Shown one piece after another: positions 55,503 to 64,000 of a stretch of DNA of 64,000 nucleotides (its first letter is position 1; each line of letters starts with the position of its first letter). Both the position numbers and the translations under genes were made by a program. The stretch spans positions 806,001 to 870,000 of the forward strand of contig CP166131.1 of assembly GCA_041228345.1 (NCBI GenBank). The letters run 5' to 3'. Under the pieces are notes generated by a model, which did not search any database, was not told where the DNA came from, and saw only the letters and a list, made by a program, of their open reading frames with translations. This stretch comes from Alphaproteobacteria bacterium LSUCC0396 (lineage in GTDB: Bacteria; Pseudomonadota; Alphaproteobacteria; Puniceispirillales; Puniceispirillaceae).

Positions 55503-55898
55503 ATGCGACTATTAGGTCGGCTTTTATGGCTAGGCATCAGCATTGCTTTGGTTTTGTTTGCGGTTATATTTGCAACGTCAAACGAAACCCTGATCACGCT
55601 TCGTCTCTGGCCATTTGAAAGCACCCTGACCGCACCAATATGGTTGCTGATCCTATCCAGCTTTATCATTGGCGGCTTAATGGGCGCTATTACCCTGTGG
55701 GGGCAATGGCTGGCGGTGCGGGCAAAGCTGTGGCGACTCCAAGGACAATTCAACAAGTTACAGGCCAATGCGGATAAATTAGGGGCGGCATCAGCCGCCG
55801 CGCCGCATCCCGTCCTGACAGCACCAGCCAGATCTGTAGGTGCCGACGATCAACCGGCCGCATTAGACCAATTGACCGCCGATCGGCGCTTGCATTAA
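55503..55898 (+). CDS. lapA: LapA-domain (DUF1049) membrane protein
   Basis: 131 residues. Two membrane helices (GISIALVLFAVIFATSN and IWLLILSSFIIGGLMGAITL) flank the conserved SNETLITLRLWPFES loop. A cytoplasmic coiled-coil-like segment follows, with WRLQGQFNKLQ. In E. coli LapA works with LapB in LPS assembly; here this is by homology. It starts 12 bp after ihfB, co-transcribed. Confidence 0.85.
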   Translation: MRLLGRLLWLGISIALVLFAVIFATSNETLITLRLWPFESTLTAPIWLLILSSFIIGGLMGAITLWGQWLAVRAKLWRLQGQFNKLQANADKLGAASAAAPHPVLTAPARSVGADDQPAALDQLTADRRLH

Positions 55899-55935
55899 GC
55901 ATTGATGCCATCCGGCCTCAGCTAAAAGGATAGAC

Positions 55936-56586
55936 ATGACCGCTCAGGTTAAAATCTGCGGAATATCATCGGCAACTGACTATCATATCTGCCGAGAGGC
56001 TGGCGCGCGCTGGGTTGGCATGGTTCATTACCCCGGATCGCCGCGTCATCTAGACGTGGCCAAACTGGCCGAATTGGCCGCCTGTGCCGATATAGCGGGG
56101 CCGAATGACCCTTTGCGGGTATTGCTGAGCGTGAATATTATTGGCGACCAGCTGATGCAGCTGATTGAGGCGGCGCGCCCGGATATTCTGCAACTTCATG
56201 GCACCGAGTCCCAGCAAGATGTGGCCGACATCAAGGCCCGTACCGGTTTGCCGGTCATCAAGGCCATCGCCATTGAAACGCCGCAAGATCTGGATCAATG
56301 CGCGAAATGGGATGATCTTGCTGACTGGTTGCTGTTTGACGCCAAAGTGCAACCGGGGTCTCAGCCCGGCGGCACCGGGCACCGATTTGACTGGACAATT
56401 TTGGCCGGCTATCGCGGCCGCCTGCCTTGGATGCTGGCGGGTGGGCTTGACCGTCATACTGTTGCAAGCGCGGTCAAAATCAGCAGTGCAAAGGCAGTCG
56501 ATGTTTCATCTGGTGTTGAATCCTCCCCCGGAAAAAAGGACGCAGAACAGATTCATGCCTTTATTAGGGCAGCCCAAATGGTTTAA
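55936..56586 (+). CDS. trpF: Phosphoribosylanthranilate isomerase
   Basis: 216 residues with the TIM-barrel motifs VKICGISS (catalytic Cys), LLFDAK (catalytic Asp), PWMLAGGL and AVDVSSGVESSPGKKD at the phosphate-binding end. Third step from chorismate to tryptophan. It begins the trpFBA block and has an AAAGGA site upstream. Confidence 0.97.
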   Translation: MTAQVKICGISSATDYHICREAGARWVGMVHYPGSPRHLDVAKLAELAACADIAGPNDPLRVLLSVNIIGDQLMQLIEAARPDILQLHGTESQQDVADIKARTGLPVIKAIAIETPQDLDQCAKWDDLADWLLFDAKVQPGSQPGGTGHRFDWTILAGYRGRLPWMLAGGLDRHTVASAVKISSAKAVDVSSGVESSPGKKDAEQIHAFIRAAQMV

Positions 56587-56644
56587 AACAATTCCTGGGG
56601 GCCGCGCGTTGGTATTACCGACATTGACAGGATGAGAGCTTTTT

Positions 56645-57868
56645 ATGAGCAAAACCAATCTAAACACGTTCCGTAACCAGCCTGACGAGGCTGGACGCTT
56701 TGGTATTCATGGCGGGCGGTTTGTTGCTGAAACGCTGATGCCGCTGATTTTGAATGTCGAGAAGGCCTATAATGAAGCCCGCGCTGATAAATCATTTCAG
56801 CGAGAGATGCTGTATTATCAAAAACATTATATTGGCCGCCCCAGCCCGCTTTATTTTGCCGAACGCATGACCGCGCATTTCGGCGGGGCCAAGCTATATT
56901 TGAAACGTGACGAGCTAAACCATACCGGCGCGCATAAAATCAACAATGTGCTGGGTCAGGCGCTGCTTGCCAAACGGATGGGGAAAACCAAGATCATTGC
57001 CGAAACCGGCGCTGGTCAGCACGGTGTTGCGACGGCAACTGCCTGTGCCCTGTTTGATATGGAATGCGAAGTCTTTATGGGCGCTGAAGATGTCGAACGG
57101 CAAAAGCCAAATGTCGACCGGATGCGCCTTCTTGGGGCGAAAATCCATCCGGTTACATCCGGGACTGGCACGCTAAAGGACGCGATGAATGAGGCGTTGC
57201 GCTATTGGGTAACCAATGCCGACACGCATTTCTATATTATCGGTACCGCCGCAGGCCCGCACCCATATCCGCAGATGGTGCGTGATTTTCAGTCGGTTAT
57301 CGGCATTGAGGCGCGCGAGCAAATTCTTGAAGCCGAAGGTCGGCTTCCCGATGCGCTGGTTGCTTGTATCGGTGGCGGCTCAAACGCGATTGGCCTTTTC
57401 TACCCTTTCCTAGACGACACTGAGATTGCCATCTATGGCGTTGAGGCCGCTGGCAAGGGGCTTGGTAGCGGTCTTCACGCTGCGTCATTGACCGGTGGAA
57501 CGCCCGGCATCCTGCATGGTAACCGCACTTATCTGCTGCAGAATGATGACGGGCAGATTACTGATGCGCATTCGATTTCCGCCGGATTGGATTATCCGGG
57601 CATCGGGCCGGAACATTCATGGCTGCATGATATTGGCCGGGTCAATTATGTTAGCGCCACTGATGATGATGCGCTTGTTGCATTTCAGCTTTGCGCCCGT
57701 CTTGAAGGCATTATTCCGGCATTAGAGCCATCGCACGCGCTGGCTTATGTCAGCACCGTCATCGGCGATATGGATCCTGACGAGATTGTCATCTTGAATA
57801 TGTGCGGTCGCGGCGACAAGGATTTGGGTGCGGTGCTTCCAGTTCTTGAAAAACTTGGCCGCATGTAA
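56645..57868 (+). CDS. trpB: Tryptophan synthase beta chain
   Basis: 407 residues. The PLP lysine is in [14 protein letters not shown] (about residue 98), the phosphate loop is [10 protein letters not shown], and DLGAVLP lies near the end. It condenses indole with serine, receiving indole from TrpA. 58 bp after trpF. Confidence 0.99.
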   Translation: MSKTNLNTFRNQPDEAGRFGIHGGRFVAETLMPLILNVEKAYNEARADKSFQREMLYYQKHYIGRPSPLYFAERMTAHFGGAKLYLKRDELNHTGAHKINNVLGQALLAKRMGKTKIIAETGAGQHGVATATACALFDMECEVFMGAEDVERQKPNVDRMRLLGAKIHPVTSGTGTLKDAMNEALRYWVTNADTHFYIIGTAAGPHPYPQMVRDFQSVIGIEAREQILEAEGRLPDALVACIGGGSNAIGLFYPFLDDTEIAIYGVEAAGKGLGSGLHAASLTGGTPGILHGNRTYLLQNDDGQITDAHSISAGLDYPGIGPEHSWLHDIGRVNYVSATDDDALVAFQLCARLEGIIPALEPSHALAYVSTVIGDMDPDEIVILNMCGRGDKDLGAVLPVLEKLGRM

Positions 57869-57903
57869 GCCGCAAGCCCTTTTAGATTGGAAAAGAGATA
57901 ATC

Positions 57904-58737
57904 ATGGCAGGTCGCATCGACATCGCATTTGCAAAGGCCAAAGCCGAAAACCGCGGCAGTCTGGGGGTATTTATCACCGCAGGTGACCCTGATGCTGCCA
58001 CCACTGATGCCTTGCTGGATGGGCTGGTTGAGGTGGGCGTCGATTTTATCGAGCTTGGCATGCCGTTTTCTGACCCTATGGCAGATGGGCCGGCAATTCA
58101 GGCAGCCTCACTGCGCGCCTTGAAAGGCGGCATGACGCTTGTCAAAACTATGGAAATCGCACGTAATTTTCGCCAGCGCCACCCTGATATGCCGCTGGTT
58201 CTGATGGGCTATTACAACCCGATCTATATCTATGGAAATGATCGGTTCATTGATGATGCCGTGGCGGCGGGCGTTGACGGGTTGATCATCGTTGATTTGC
58301 CGCCTGAAGAAGATAGTGAGCTGTGTATCCCGGCGCGCAAAGCAGGTTTGAACGTTGTTCGCCTCATCACACCGACAAGCGATGATCAGCGCTTACCGGC
58401 CATTTTGGCCGAGGCCAGCGGGTTTGTGTACTATGTTTCGGTGACCGGCATTACGGGCATGGCCAGCGCAGCTGCCACCAGCATTGATCAGGCCTACAAG
58501 CGTATCCGCAAACAGACTGACCTGCCGATCGTAACCGGATTTGGCATCCGCACCCCCGAACAGGCGGCCGAGTCAGCGCGCCTTAGCGATGGCGCGGTTG
58601 TTGGATCTGCGGTGGTCGATCTGATTGCTGATGCTGTTGCTAATCCGGCAAGCACCGATGAAGCAGAAAACCGCGCCGCTGTCGTCCGTAAAGTTGCCGC
58701 ATTTGTCGGTGATCTTAGCGCTGCTATCCGCGCATAG
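57904..58737 (+). CDS. trpA: Tryptophan synthase alpha chain
   Basis: 277 residues with [20 protein letters not shown] (catalytic Glu at the start), [10 protein letters not shown] (catalytic Asp) and [10 protein letters not shown]. It cleaves indole-glycerol phosphate to indole. It follows trpB by 35 bp and precedes accD by 10 bp. Confidence 0.99.
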   Translation: MAGRIDIAFAKAKAENRGSLGVFITAGDPDAATTDALLDGLVEVGVDFIELGMPFSDPMADGPAIQAASLRALKGGMTLVKTMEIARNFRQRHPDMPLVLMGYYNPIYIYGNDRFIDDAVAAGVDGLIIVDLPPEEDSELCIPARKAGLNVVRLITPTSDDQRLPAILAEASGFVYYVSVTGITGMASAAATSIDQAYKRIRKQTDLPIVTGFGIRTPEQAAESARLSDGAVVGSAVVDLIADAVANPASTDEAENRAAVVRKVAAFVGDLSAAIRA

Positions 58738-58747
58738 GGAGATTGCT

Positions 58748-59617
58748 ATGAATTGGATTACAAATTCTGTCCTTCCAAAAATCAAGGCATGGGTCAAATC
58801 TGATGATGTGCCAGATAATCTTTGGGTAAAATGCGGCGCCTGTAAACAGATGATCTTTCACCGCGAATTTGAACAGGCTCACAATTGCTGTGCAACCTGC
58901 GGCCATCACGCGGCCTTGCCACCGGCAGCGCGTTTTTCAATGCTGTTTGACGCTGGAAAATTCGAGAAAATCGCGTTAACCCCGATTGAGGATGATCCCT
59001 TAAAATTCCGCGACAGCAAAAAATATACCGACCGGCTGCGCGATACCCGTAACAAAACCGGCCTTAACGACGCTATTGCTGTCGGGGCTGGCGAGATTAA
59101 CGGCTATCCAGTAGTGATCGCAGCATTTGATTTTCGCTTTATGGGCGGCTCGATGGGCCGCATGGTTGGCAATGGGATTGTTCGCGCAGCAAAAGAGGCG
59201 GTTGACCGCAAAGCGGCGCTGATTACAGTGCCGTCAACCGGCGGCGCACGGATGCAGGAAGGCGTGTTATCGCTGATGCAATTACCGCGGACAATCGCCG
59301 CTGTTGAGATGGTTCGTGATGCCGGCCTGCCCTATTTTGTTTTGCTGGCGCACCCCACGACCGGCGGTGTTACCGCGTCATTTGCGATGCTCGGGGATAT
59401 CCAGATTGCCGAACCTGGTGCCATCATTGGCTTTGCCGGTCGCCGTGTGATCGAAGAAACTGTCCGCGAAAAACTGCCTGATGACTTTCAGACGGCCGAA
59501 TATCTGATGGACCATGGTATGGTAGATGCCGTTGTGCCGCGTGCCGAACAGCCTGTTTATATCGGCCGCCTGCTTGATTTCATGATGGGATCGAAAGACA
59601 GCAGAAAGCGCGCCTGA
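58748..59617 (+). CDS. accD: Acetyl-CoA carboxylase carboxyltransferase beta subunit
   Basis: 289 residues from ATG 58748. An N-terminal zinc ribbon (CGAC and CATC, about residues 29-54) leads to the crotonase-like core with STGGARMQEGVLSLMQLPRT and GFAGRRVIEETVREKLPDDF. It transfers the carboxyl group from biotin to acetyl-CoA with AccA. The stop overlaps the folC start (TGATG). Confidence 0.98.
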   Translation: MNWITNSVLPKIKAWVKSDDVPDNLWVKCGACKQMIFHREFEQAHNCCATCGHHAALPPAARFSMLFDAGKFEKIALTPIEDDPLKFRDSKKYTDRLRDTRNKTGLNDAIAVGAGEINGYPVVIAAFDFRFMGGSMGRMVGNGIVRAAKEAVDRKAALITVPSTGGARMQEGVLSLMQLPRTIAAVEMVRDAGLPYFVLLAHPTTGGVTASFAMLGDIQIAEPGAIIGFAGRRVIEETVREKLPDDFQTAEYLMDHGMVDAVVPRAEQPVYIGRLLDFMMGSKDSRKRA

Positions 59618-60957
59618 TGCCAGCTTCATCATCGCCGCAGGCTATCGCTGCGGGCCGCGCGGGTGCCGCGCTTGACCGGTTGGCGCGGCTCCACCCAAAA
59701 TTGATTGATCTTGGTCTTGATCGTAGCTTTGCCTTGCTTGAAAAGCTGGGGAACCCGCATCATCGCCTGCCACCAACAATCCATGTCGCCGGCACCAACG
59801 GCAAAGGGTCGGTGATCGCATTTCTGCGGGCCATCGCCGAGGCCGCTGGCCTCAAGGTTCATGTCTATAGCTCGCCGCATCTTTGCCGGTTCAATGAGCG
59901 TATCCGGGTTGCCGGCCAGCTGATTGATGATGGCGCGCTGGCCGATCTGTTGGAAGAGGTCGAAACCGTCAATGGCGATATGGCGGTGACGTTTTTTGAG
60001 GTCACAACGGCAGCGGCAATGCTCGCATTCTCGAAAACACCGGCCGATCTGCTGCTGCTTGAAACTGGCCTCGGCGGCGCCCTCGACTCGACCAATGTCC
60101 TAGCCCAACCCTTGGCAACGATTATCACCCCGATTGCCCAAGATCATGAGCATTTTCTTGGCACCACCCTCACCCAGATCGCTGGTCAGAAGGCTGGTAT
60201 CATGCGGGCCGAAACCCCGTGTTATAGCGCCCAGCAAGCCCCTGAAGCCTTGAGAGTTCTGGATGATTATGCAGCAGAAATAGGCACGGCGGTCATTGTC
60301 GCGGGGCGCGATTTTGGCATCAACAGGCCAGCAGATGGCGGCATTGAAATTACCCTTTATGGCGCGGTCACCTTGCTGCCGCGCCCCGGGTTACGCGGGC
60401 CGCACCAGCTGGATAATGCCGGTTTGGCAGCTGCCTGTTTTTGCGATCTTGCCAGCAAGGGGCTGTTGGCATCATGGCCGCGAAACAGTGACAGAAAAAT
60501 ACTTGCCAGCGGGATAGAATCGGCCGTCTGGCCAGGACGTGTGCAGCATTTGGCAACCGGCGCGTTGGCTAGACATTGGCCACATCAGGCAATCTGGCTT
60601 GATGGGGCCCATAATGCACATGGGGCACAGGCGCTGGCGGCGGCGCTGGGGCAAATTCATCGCGGCAAATGGAACATCATTTGTGGCGCATTAAACACCC
60701 GAAACCCCGCAGAATTCATCGCACCACTCGCCGATCTTGCAGGGCCGGTGCGCTGTCTTGCCATTCCGGATCAGGACGCCAGTCTAAGTGCGGGCCAGAT
60801 GGCCGATGCCGCAACCCAACAAGGGCTAGATGCAACGCCAGTTAGCGGGATCATGTCGGCTTTTGACAATCTCGACTTAACCTGTCCGGTGATCATTTGC
60901 GGCTCGCTTTACCTTGCCGGACATATATTGGTGCAAAATAAAACGCTGCCCGAATAG
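59617..60957 (+). CDS. folC: Folylpolyglutamate / dihydrofolate synthase
   Basis: 446 residues with the Mur-ligase-type ATP motif IHVAGTNGKGSVIAFLRAI (about residues 56-74), HVYSSPHLCRFNERIR and LLLETGLGGALDSTNV. It adds glutamate to dihydropteroate and tetrahydrofolate. The start overlaps the accD stop by 1 base. Its TAG stop lies in the loop of a shared terminator. Confidence 0.95.
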   Translation: MPASSSPQAIAAGRAGAALDRLARLHPKLIDLGLDRSFALLEKLGNPHHRLPPTIHVAGTNGKGSVIAFLRAIAEAAGLKVHVYSSPHLCRFNERIRVAGQLIDDGALADLLEEVETVNGDMAVTFFEVTTAAAMLAFSKTPADLLLLETGLGGALDSTNVLAQPLATIITPIAQDHEHFLGTTLTQIAGQKAGIMRAETPCYSAQQAPEALRVLDDYAAEIGTAVIVAGRDFGINRPADGGIEITLYGAVTLLPRPGLRGPHQLDNAGLAAACFCDLASKGLLASWPRNSDRKILASGIESAVWPGRVQHLATGALARHWPHQAIWLDGAHNAHGAQALAAALGQIHRGKWNIICGALNTRNPAEFIAPLADLAGPVRCLAIPDQDASLSAGQMADAATQQGLDATPVSGIMSAFDNLDLTCPVIICGSLYLAGHILVQNKTLPE

Positions 60958-60967
60958 GACAGCGTTT
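60941..60967. terminator. Shared terminator between folC and trxA
   Basis: AAACGCTG (60941-60948) pairs with CAGCGTTT (60960-60967) around an 11-base loop that contains the folC stop. On the minus strand the stem is followed by TTTTATTTT-type sequence, a good terminator for trxA; on the plus strand the T-tract is weaker. Confidence 0.8.
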
Positions 60968-60993
60968 AAAATTCCAGCCTGTCATTGCCCGCT

Positions 60994-61314
60994 TTAGACT
61001 GATTGTTCAATCCAGCTTTCCAGCTGTGATTTTGGCAGCGCGCCCATTTTTTCGGCGACAACTTCACCATTTTTGAAAATAAGCAATGTCGGGATCCCAC
61101 GAACATTATATTTTTGCGGTGTCAGTGGGTTTTCGTCGATGTTCAACTTAACAATTGAAAGGCTGTCCTGCTTTTCGCCAGCGATTTCTTCGAGCGCGGG
61201 ACCAATTGCCTTACACGGACCGCACCATTCGGCCCAGAAATCAACCAATACAGGTTTGTCCGATTGCAAAACATCTGCACTAAAATCGCTATCCGTGGTT
61301 TTTGAGGTTGCCAT
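60994..61314 (-). CDS. trxA: Thioredoxin
   Basis: 106 residues with [20 protein letters not shown] (active site CGPC), [12 protein letters not shown] (cis-Pro) and a start [15 protein letters not shown]. General disulfide reductase. It lies downstream of addA with a 115-bp gap, the usual alphaproteobacterial addAB-trxA arrangement. Confidence 0.98.
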   Translation of the reverse strand: MATSKTTDSDFSADVLQSDKPVLVDFWAEWCGPCKAIGPALEEIAGEKQDSLSIVKLNIDENPLTPQKYNVRGIPTLLIFKNGEVVAEKMGALPKSQLESWIEQSV

Positions 61315-61429
61315 TGTGATTCCATTTCATTGTAAAAATCTGCGGCATTTGCACCGCGGTCTTAACGGTTTGAATTTATGGAACGGGCGGCATCACGTCA
61401 AGCGCAGCGTCGTGAATATTTATCATTGA

Positions 61430-64000
61430 TCAACGATGATAAGCAGCAAAAATTTCGCGCAATGCCTGAACACGCGCCTCATGCTCGATCACCTGATAGT
61501 CAAGCGTATCAACCCATATGAGCCAGCATTCAATGTCTCGCCCCGGATAGATTTCACGAAGCAATCCATCATAAAGCGCCATTTGTTGAAGATAGCTGCG
61601 GGGTATGCTGCCATTTCCAGATTGACCTGTTTTAAAATCAGCCAGAATAATACGCTCAGCATCAACATAGAGCCGGTCAATCTGCCCGGCGATCCCGACA
61701 CCGTTCAACCGCCCATTAATCGGCACTTCAACCAGCGCGTCTGGGCCAAAAAGCGGGGCAAATTCGGGCATCTGAATTAGCCGGAGCAGCCTGTCAATCA
61801 GGCTGGTCGCCATCGTATCTGGAATTATATGGACCTTAGCCGCAACCTGAACAGCGCGATCGCGCCGTGCCGCCGGATCAAGGGCGGGCAGCTGTTCCAG
61901 CAAACGATGCGCAAGCTGACCATAGGCAAGGCTGATTTGCCGTGTTTGCGCGGCCTGCTGGCCAGCATTACCGCCAAGCGATTGCGGATCATGGTCAAGG
62001 CCGGGCTGGGATGGGCGGATTGGCCGCCCCGAACGATCGTCTTTCGGGGCCGGGCGCCACAGCCAGTCAGCCGCATCATCAAGCAGCTTTTTTGGCGGCA
62101 AATTGGGCTTTATCTTTATTTCCTGATCATCATCGCCAGCCTGTTCGGCCATGATCAAAACGGTTCCGTCAGCCAAGGTTTTGGCCTTGTCTGATAATGT
62201 GATCACATCGCTTAATAGCGCGTAATTACTGTCCTTTAATGTGCGCACCCCATGGGGCTTTTCCCAGCCACCAATGACCAGCCCATCGCGGGCACGGGTT
62301 AGCGCCACATAAAGCAGCCGGTTGCTTTCCTCGGCCGCCAGCGCTGCTGCGGCCATGCTCGCATCTTCAATAAAATCAGGCCGCGGCAGACCTGATGGCG
62401 GTAGCCAATAATGGACCCGTCCATCGCGTGATGGCAGGACTGGCGCTGGCCGATTTTTACCGGTCAGAAGGTCAGGCAGGATTACAATTGGCGCTTCTAA
62501 TCCTTTTGCCCCATGGATTGTCATGACGCGCACCTCGTCGCTGCCAGATGCGTCCATATCGCGTTTAACCTCGCCGCCACTACTGCGGATCGTGGTCAAG
62601 AACTCAAGCAACGACACACCGCCACCAAGGGCAAAATTTTGCGCCAGACTCAAAAAATGATCGAGCGATTCATCAACCGCGCGACCAAGGCGATCTCTGA
62701 ATTTCTGCCGCCCACCATCAACAAGAACATAGCTGAAAAAACCGAATACGGATTCGTACTCGGCGCGATTTTGCCATCGGCTGAGCTGGTCAGCCATCTT
62801 GCCCAACGCACTGTCAGCACCGCGATGCACCATCAGCCGCGAAATCAAGCTAGCCTTGCCACGGTCATAAGCAAGGTCATAAAGCTGATCCTCAGTCATG
62901 CCAAATAACGGCGATTTTAACACCGCCGCTAATTGAAGATCATCGTCACCAAGATGCATTACATCACCAAGCGCCAGCAAATCCTGAATTTCAATCTGTT
63001 CGGCAAGTTTCATCCGGTCAGCCCCGGCAACCTGCACATTCATGCTTTGCAGTGCCGATAATAGCAATTCGAAAAACTGTCCGCGTTTACGAAGCAGGAT
63101 CAGAATATCACCAGCATTCACCAATTTACCGGACGGTAGCTGGCGGCTTCCAATCCAGCTTTTAACCCGCCGCGCCAACAAGGTAGCCGCATGCACCTCG
63201 GGCGCAAGATCATCATCCCTCGTTACCAATGGCCATAATTCGACAAAACCGCCAGCGCCACTGCGCGCCATCTCATGCTCAGTAAAATCACTAATACCAG
63301 CAAGATCGGGGATCGCGTCATTCACCAGATTTAAAATCGGGCTTGCCGAGCGGAACGATACCGATAAAGGCACATCACGAAAAATCACAGAAACAGCATT
63401 GGCACGGCGCGCAAGGTCACTCCGGTTTTGGTTCATGACCGCCGGATCGCCCCCCTGAAATGAATAGATCGACTGTTTAAAATCGCCAACAGCAAACATT
63501 GTTCGCCCCGGATCTTGGTCGTCCTTTTTGTGGTGCGCGGCGCCCTCACCGTCGAAAAACTCATCAACCAGCCGCCGCAGCAATTTCCATTGCGCTGGGC
63601 TGGTGTCCTGTGCCTCATCAATCAACAGATGATGGATGCCGTTATCAAGTTTCCACGCAACCCATTGCGACGCCTCACTCATCGCCAGCAGATCATTCGT
63701 GCGGGTAATCAGATCATTGTAATCAAGCAGACCCCGTTGCGCCTTTAGGCGGTTATATTCTTTATGAAAGGCTGTGCCAAACTGATAGAGAGCCATCGTG
63801 CGGTCGCGGCAAATCTGCGCGGCCTGATCAATCAAGAGCGGGCGCAGCCGGTCGGCAACCTGCTGTTGGATCGCGTCTATATCGGGCATAATCTTGCGAA
63901 TAGCCGGATTGGAAAAACTGGCACGTTGGCGGCCTTTGCTGAATAATGCATCAACAAGAAATGACCATTTATCAATGCGGCCTGCGGCATCCTGTGCCAA
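61430..64000 (-). CDS. addA: Double-strand break repair helicase AddA (5' end outside window)
   Basis: The C-terminal 857 codons of a UvrD-type helicase-nuclease. LLIDEAQDTSPAQW (motif II), VGDFKQSIYSFQGGDP (motif III), MTIHGAKGLEAPIVILPD (motif V) and LYVALTRARDGL (motif VI) appear in order. The nuclease core has ADFKTGQ, then YLQQMALYDGLL. The Walker A region lies beyond the edge. With AddB it processes broken ends for RecA, the counterpart of RecBCD. Confidence 0.96.
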   Translation of the reverse strand: MAQDAAGRIDKWSFLVDALFSKGRQRASFSNPAIRKIMPDIDAIQQQVADRLRPLLIDQAAQICRDRTMALYQFGTAFHKEYNRLKAQRGLLDYNDLITRTNDLLAMSEASQWVAWKLDNGIHHLLIDEAQDTSPAQWKLLRRLVDEFFDGEGAAHHKKDDQDPGRTMFAVGDFKQSIYSFQGGDPAVMNQNRSDLARRANAVSVIFRDVPLSVSFRSASPILNLVNDAIPDLAGISDFTEHEMARSGAGGFVELWPLVTRDDDLAPEVHAATLLARRVKSWIGSRQLPSGKLVNAGDILILLRKRGQFFELLLSALQSMNVQVAGADRMKLAEQIEIQDLLALGDVMHLGDDDLQLAAVLKSPLFGMTEDQLYDLAYDRGKASLISRLMVHRGADSALGKMADQLSRWQNRAEYESVFGFFSYVLVDGGRQKFRDRLGRAVDESLDHFLSLAQNFALGGGVSLLEFLTTIRSSGGEVKRDMDASGSDEVRVMTIHGAKGLEAPIVILPDLLTGKNRPAPVLPSRDGRVHYWLPPSGLPRPDFIEDASMAAAALAAEESNRLLYVALTRARDGLVIGGWEKPHGVRTLKDSNYALLSDVITLSDKAKTLADGTVLIMAEQAGDDDQEIKIKPNLPPKKLLDDAADWLWRPAPKDDRSGRPIRPSQPGLDHDPQSLGGNAGQQAAQTRQISLAYGQLAHRLLEQLPALDPAARRDRAVQVAAKVHIIPDTMATSLIDRLLRLIQMPEFAPLFGPDALVEVPINGRLNGVGIAGQIDRLYVDAERIILADFKTGQSGNGSIPRSYLQQMALYDGLLREIYPGRDIECWLIWVDTLDYQVIEHEARVQALREIFAAYHR

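Overview
The window looks like the chromosome of a marine-type alphaproteobacterium, plausibly SAR116/Puniceispirillales or a close relative. This is inferred from gene content and order, not from a 16S gene. Supporting evidence: a FYDLN-acid protein, the short DEDD-exonuclease/LptC/LptA/LptB/PtsN block, the aroA-cmk-rpsA-ihfB-lapA-trpFBA-accD-folC run, and AddA next to TrxA. The left part is rich in TRAP, TauE/SafE, GMC and Baeyer-Villiger genes typical of heterotrophs living on dissolved organic carbon.

Region 1 to about 26 kb is accessory and catabolic. It opens with a tricarballylate-dehydrogenase-like flavoprotein cut by the left edge. A divergent GntR regulator, an AbrB-type membrane protein and a D-2-hydroxyacid dehydrogenase follow. 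Next come a PlsC-like acyltransferase, a large DUF3604 PHP-type protein with a TauE permease, and a divergent TauE permease with a GMC oxidoreductase. Then there is a stand-alone ZnuA with a Zur-like palindrome, a cupin/RraA-like aldolase pair and a complete TRAP transporter (DctP-DctQ-DctM). After that come a third TauE permease, an EamA exporter and a Sel1 protein. The block ends with an oxidation cluster: HIBADH, SDR, Baeyer-Villiger monooxygenase, a second GMC enzyme and a second HIBADH. This part is visibly more AT-rich than the rest.

Region 26 to 36.8 kb is translation core on the minus strand (thrS-infC-rpmI-rplT-pheS-pheT), then a glycosyltransferase, an ABHD10-like hydrolase, a GST and a GNAT. 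infC appears to start at AUA, and a long hairpin with a U-tract lies between rplT and pheS. Region 36.9 to 46 kb carries glutamate synthase (gltD upstream of gltB), uppP, an NDUFA9-like protein and tRNA-Leu(CAG). Region 46 to 50.7 kb holds a short RNase D, lptC-lptA-lptB, ptsN (with no rpoN or hpf between), tRNA-Ala(GGC) and a FYDLN-acid protein. Region 51 to 64 kb holds aroA, cmk, rpsA, ihfB, lapA, trpFBA, accD and folC on the plus strand, meeting trxA and a truncated addA on the minus strand at a shared terminator.

A recurring oddity of the core half is short degenerate tandem duplications (periods of roughly 14 to 24 bp, 2 to 4 copies) in several unrelated spacers. I saw none of these in the accessory half. 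I saw no rRNA, CRISPR array, insertion sequence or prophage.
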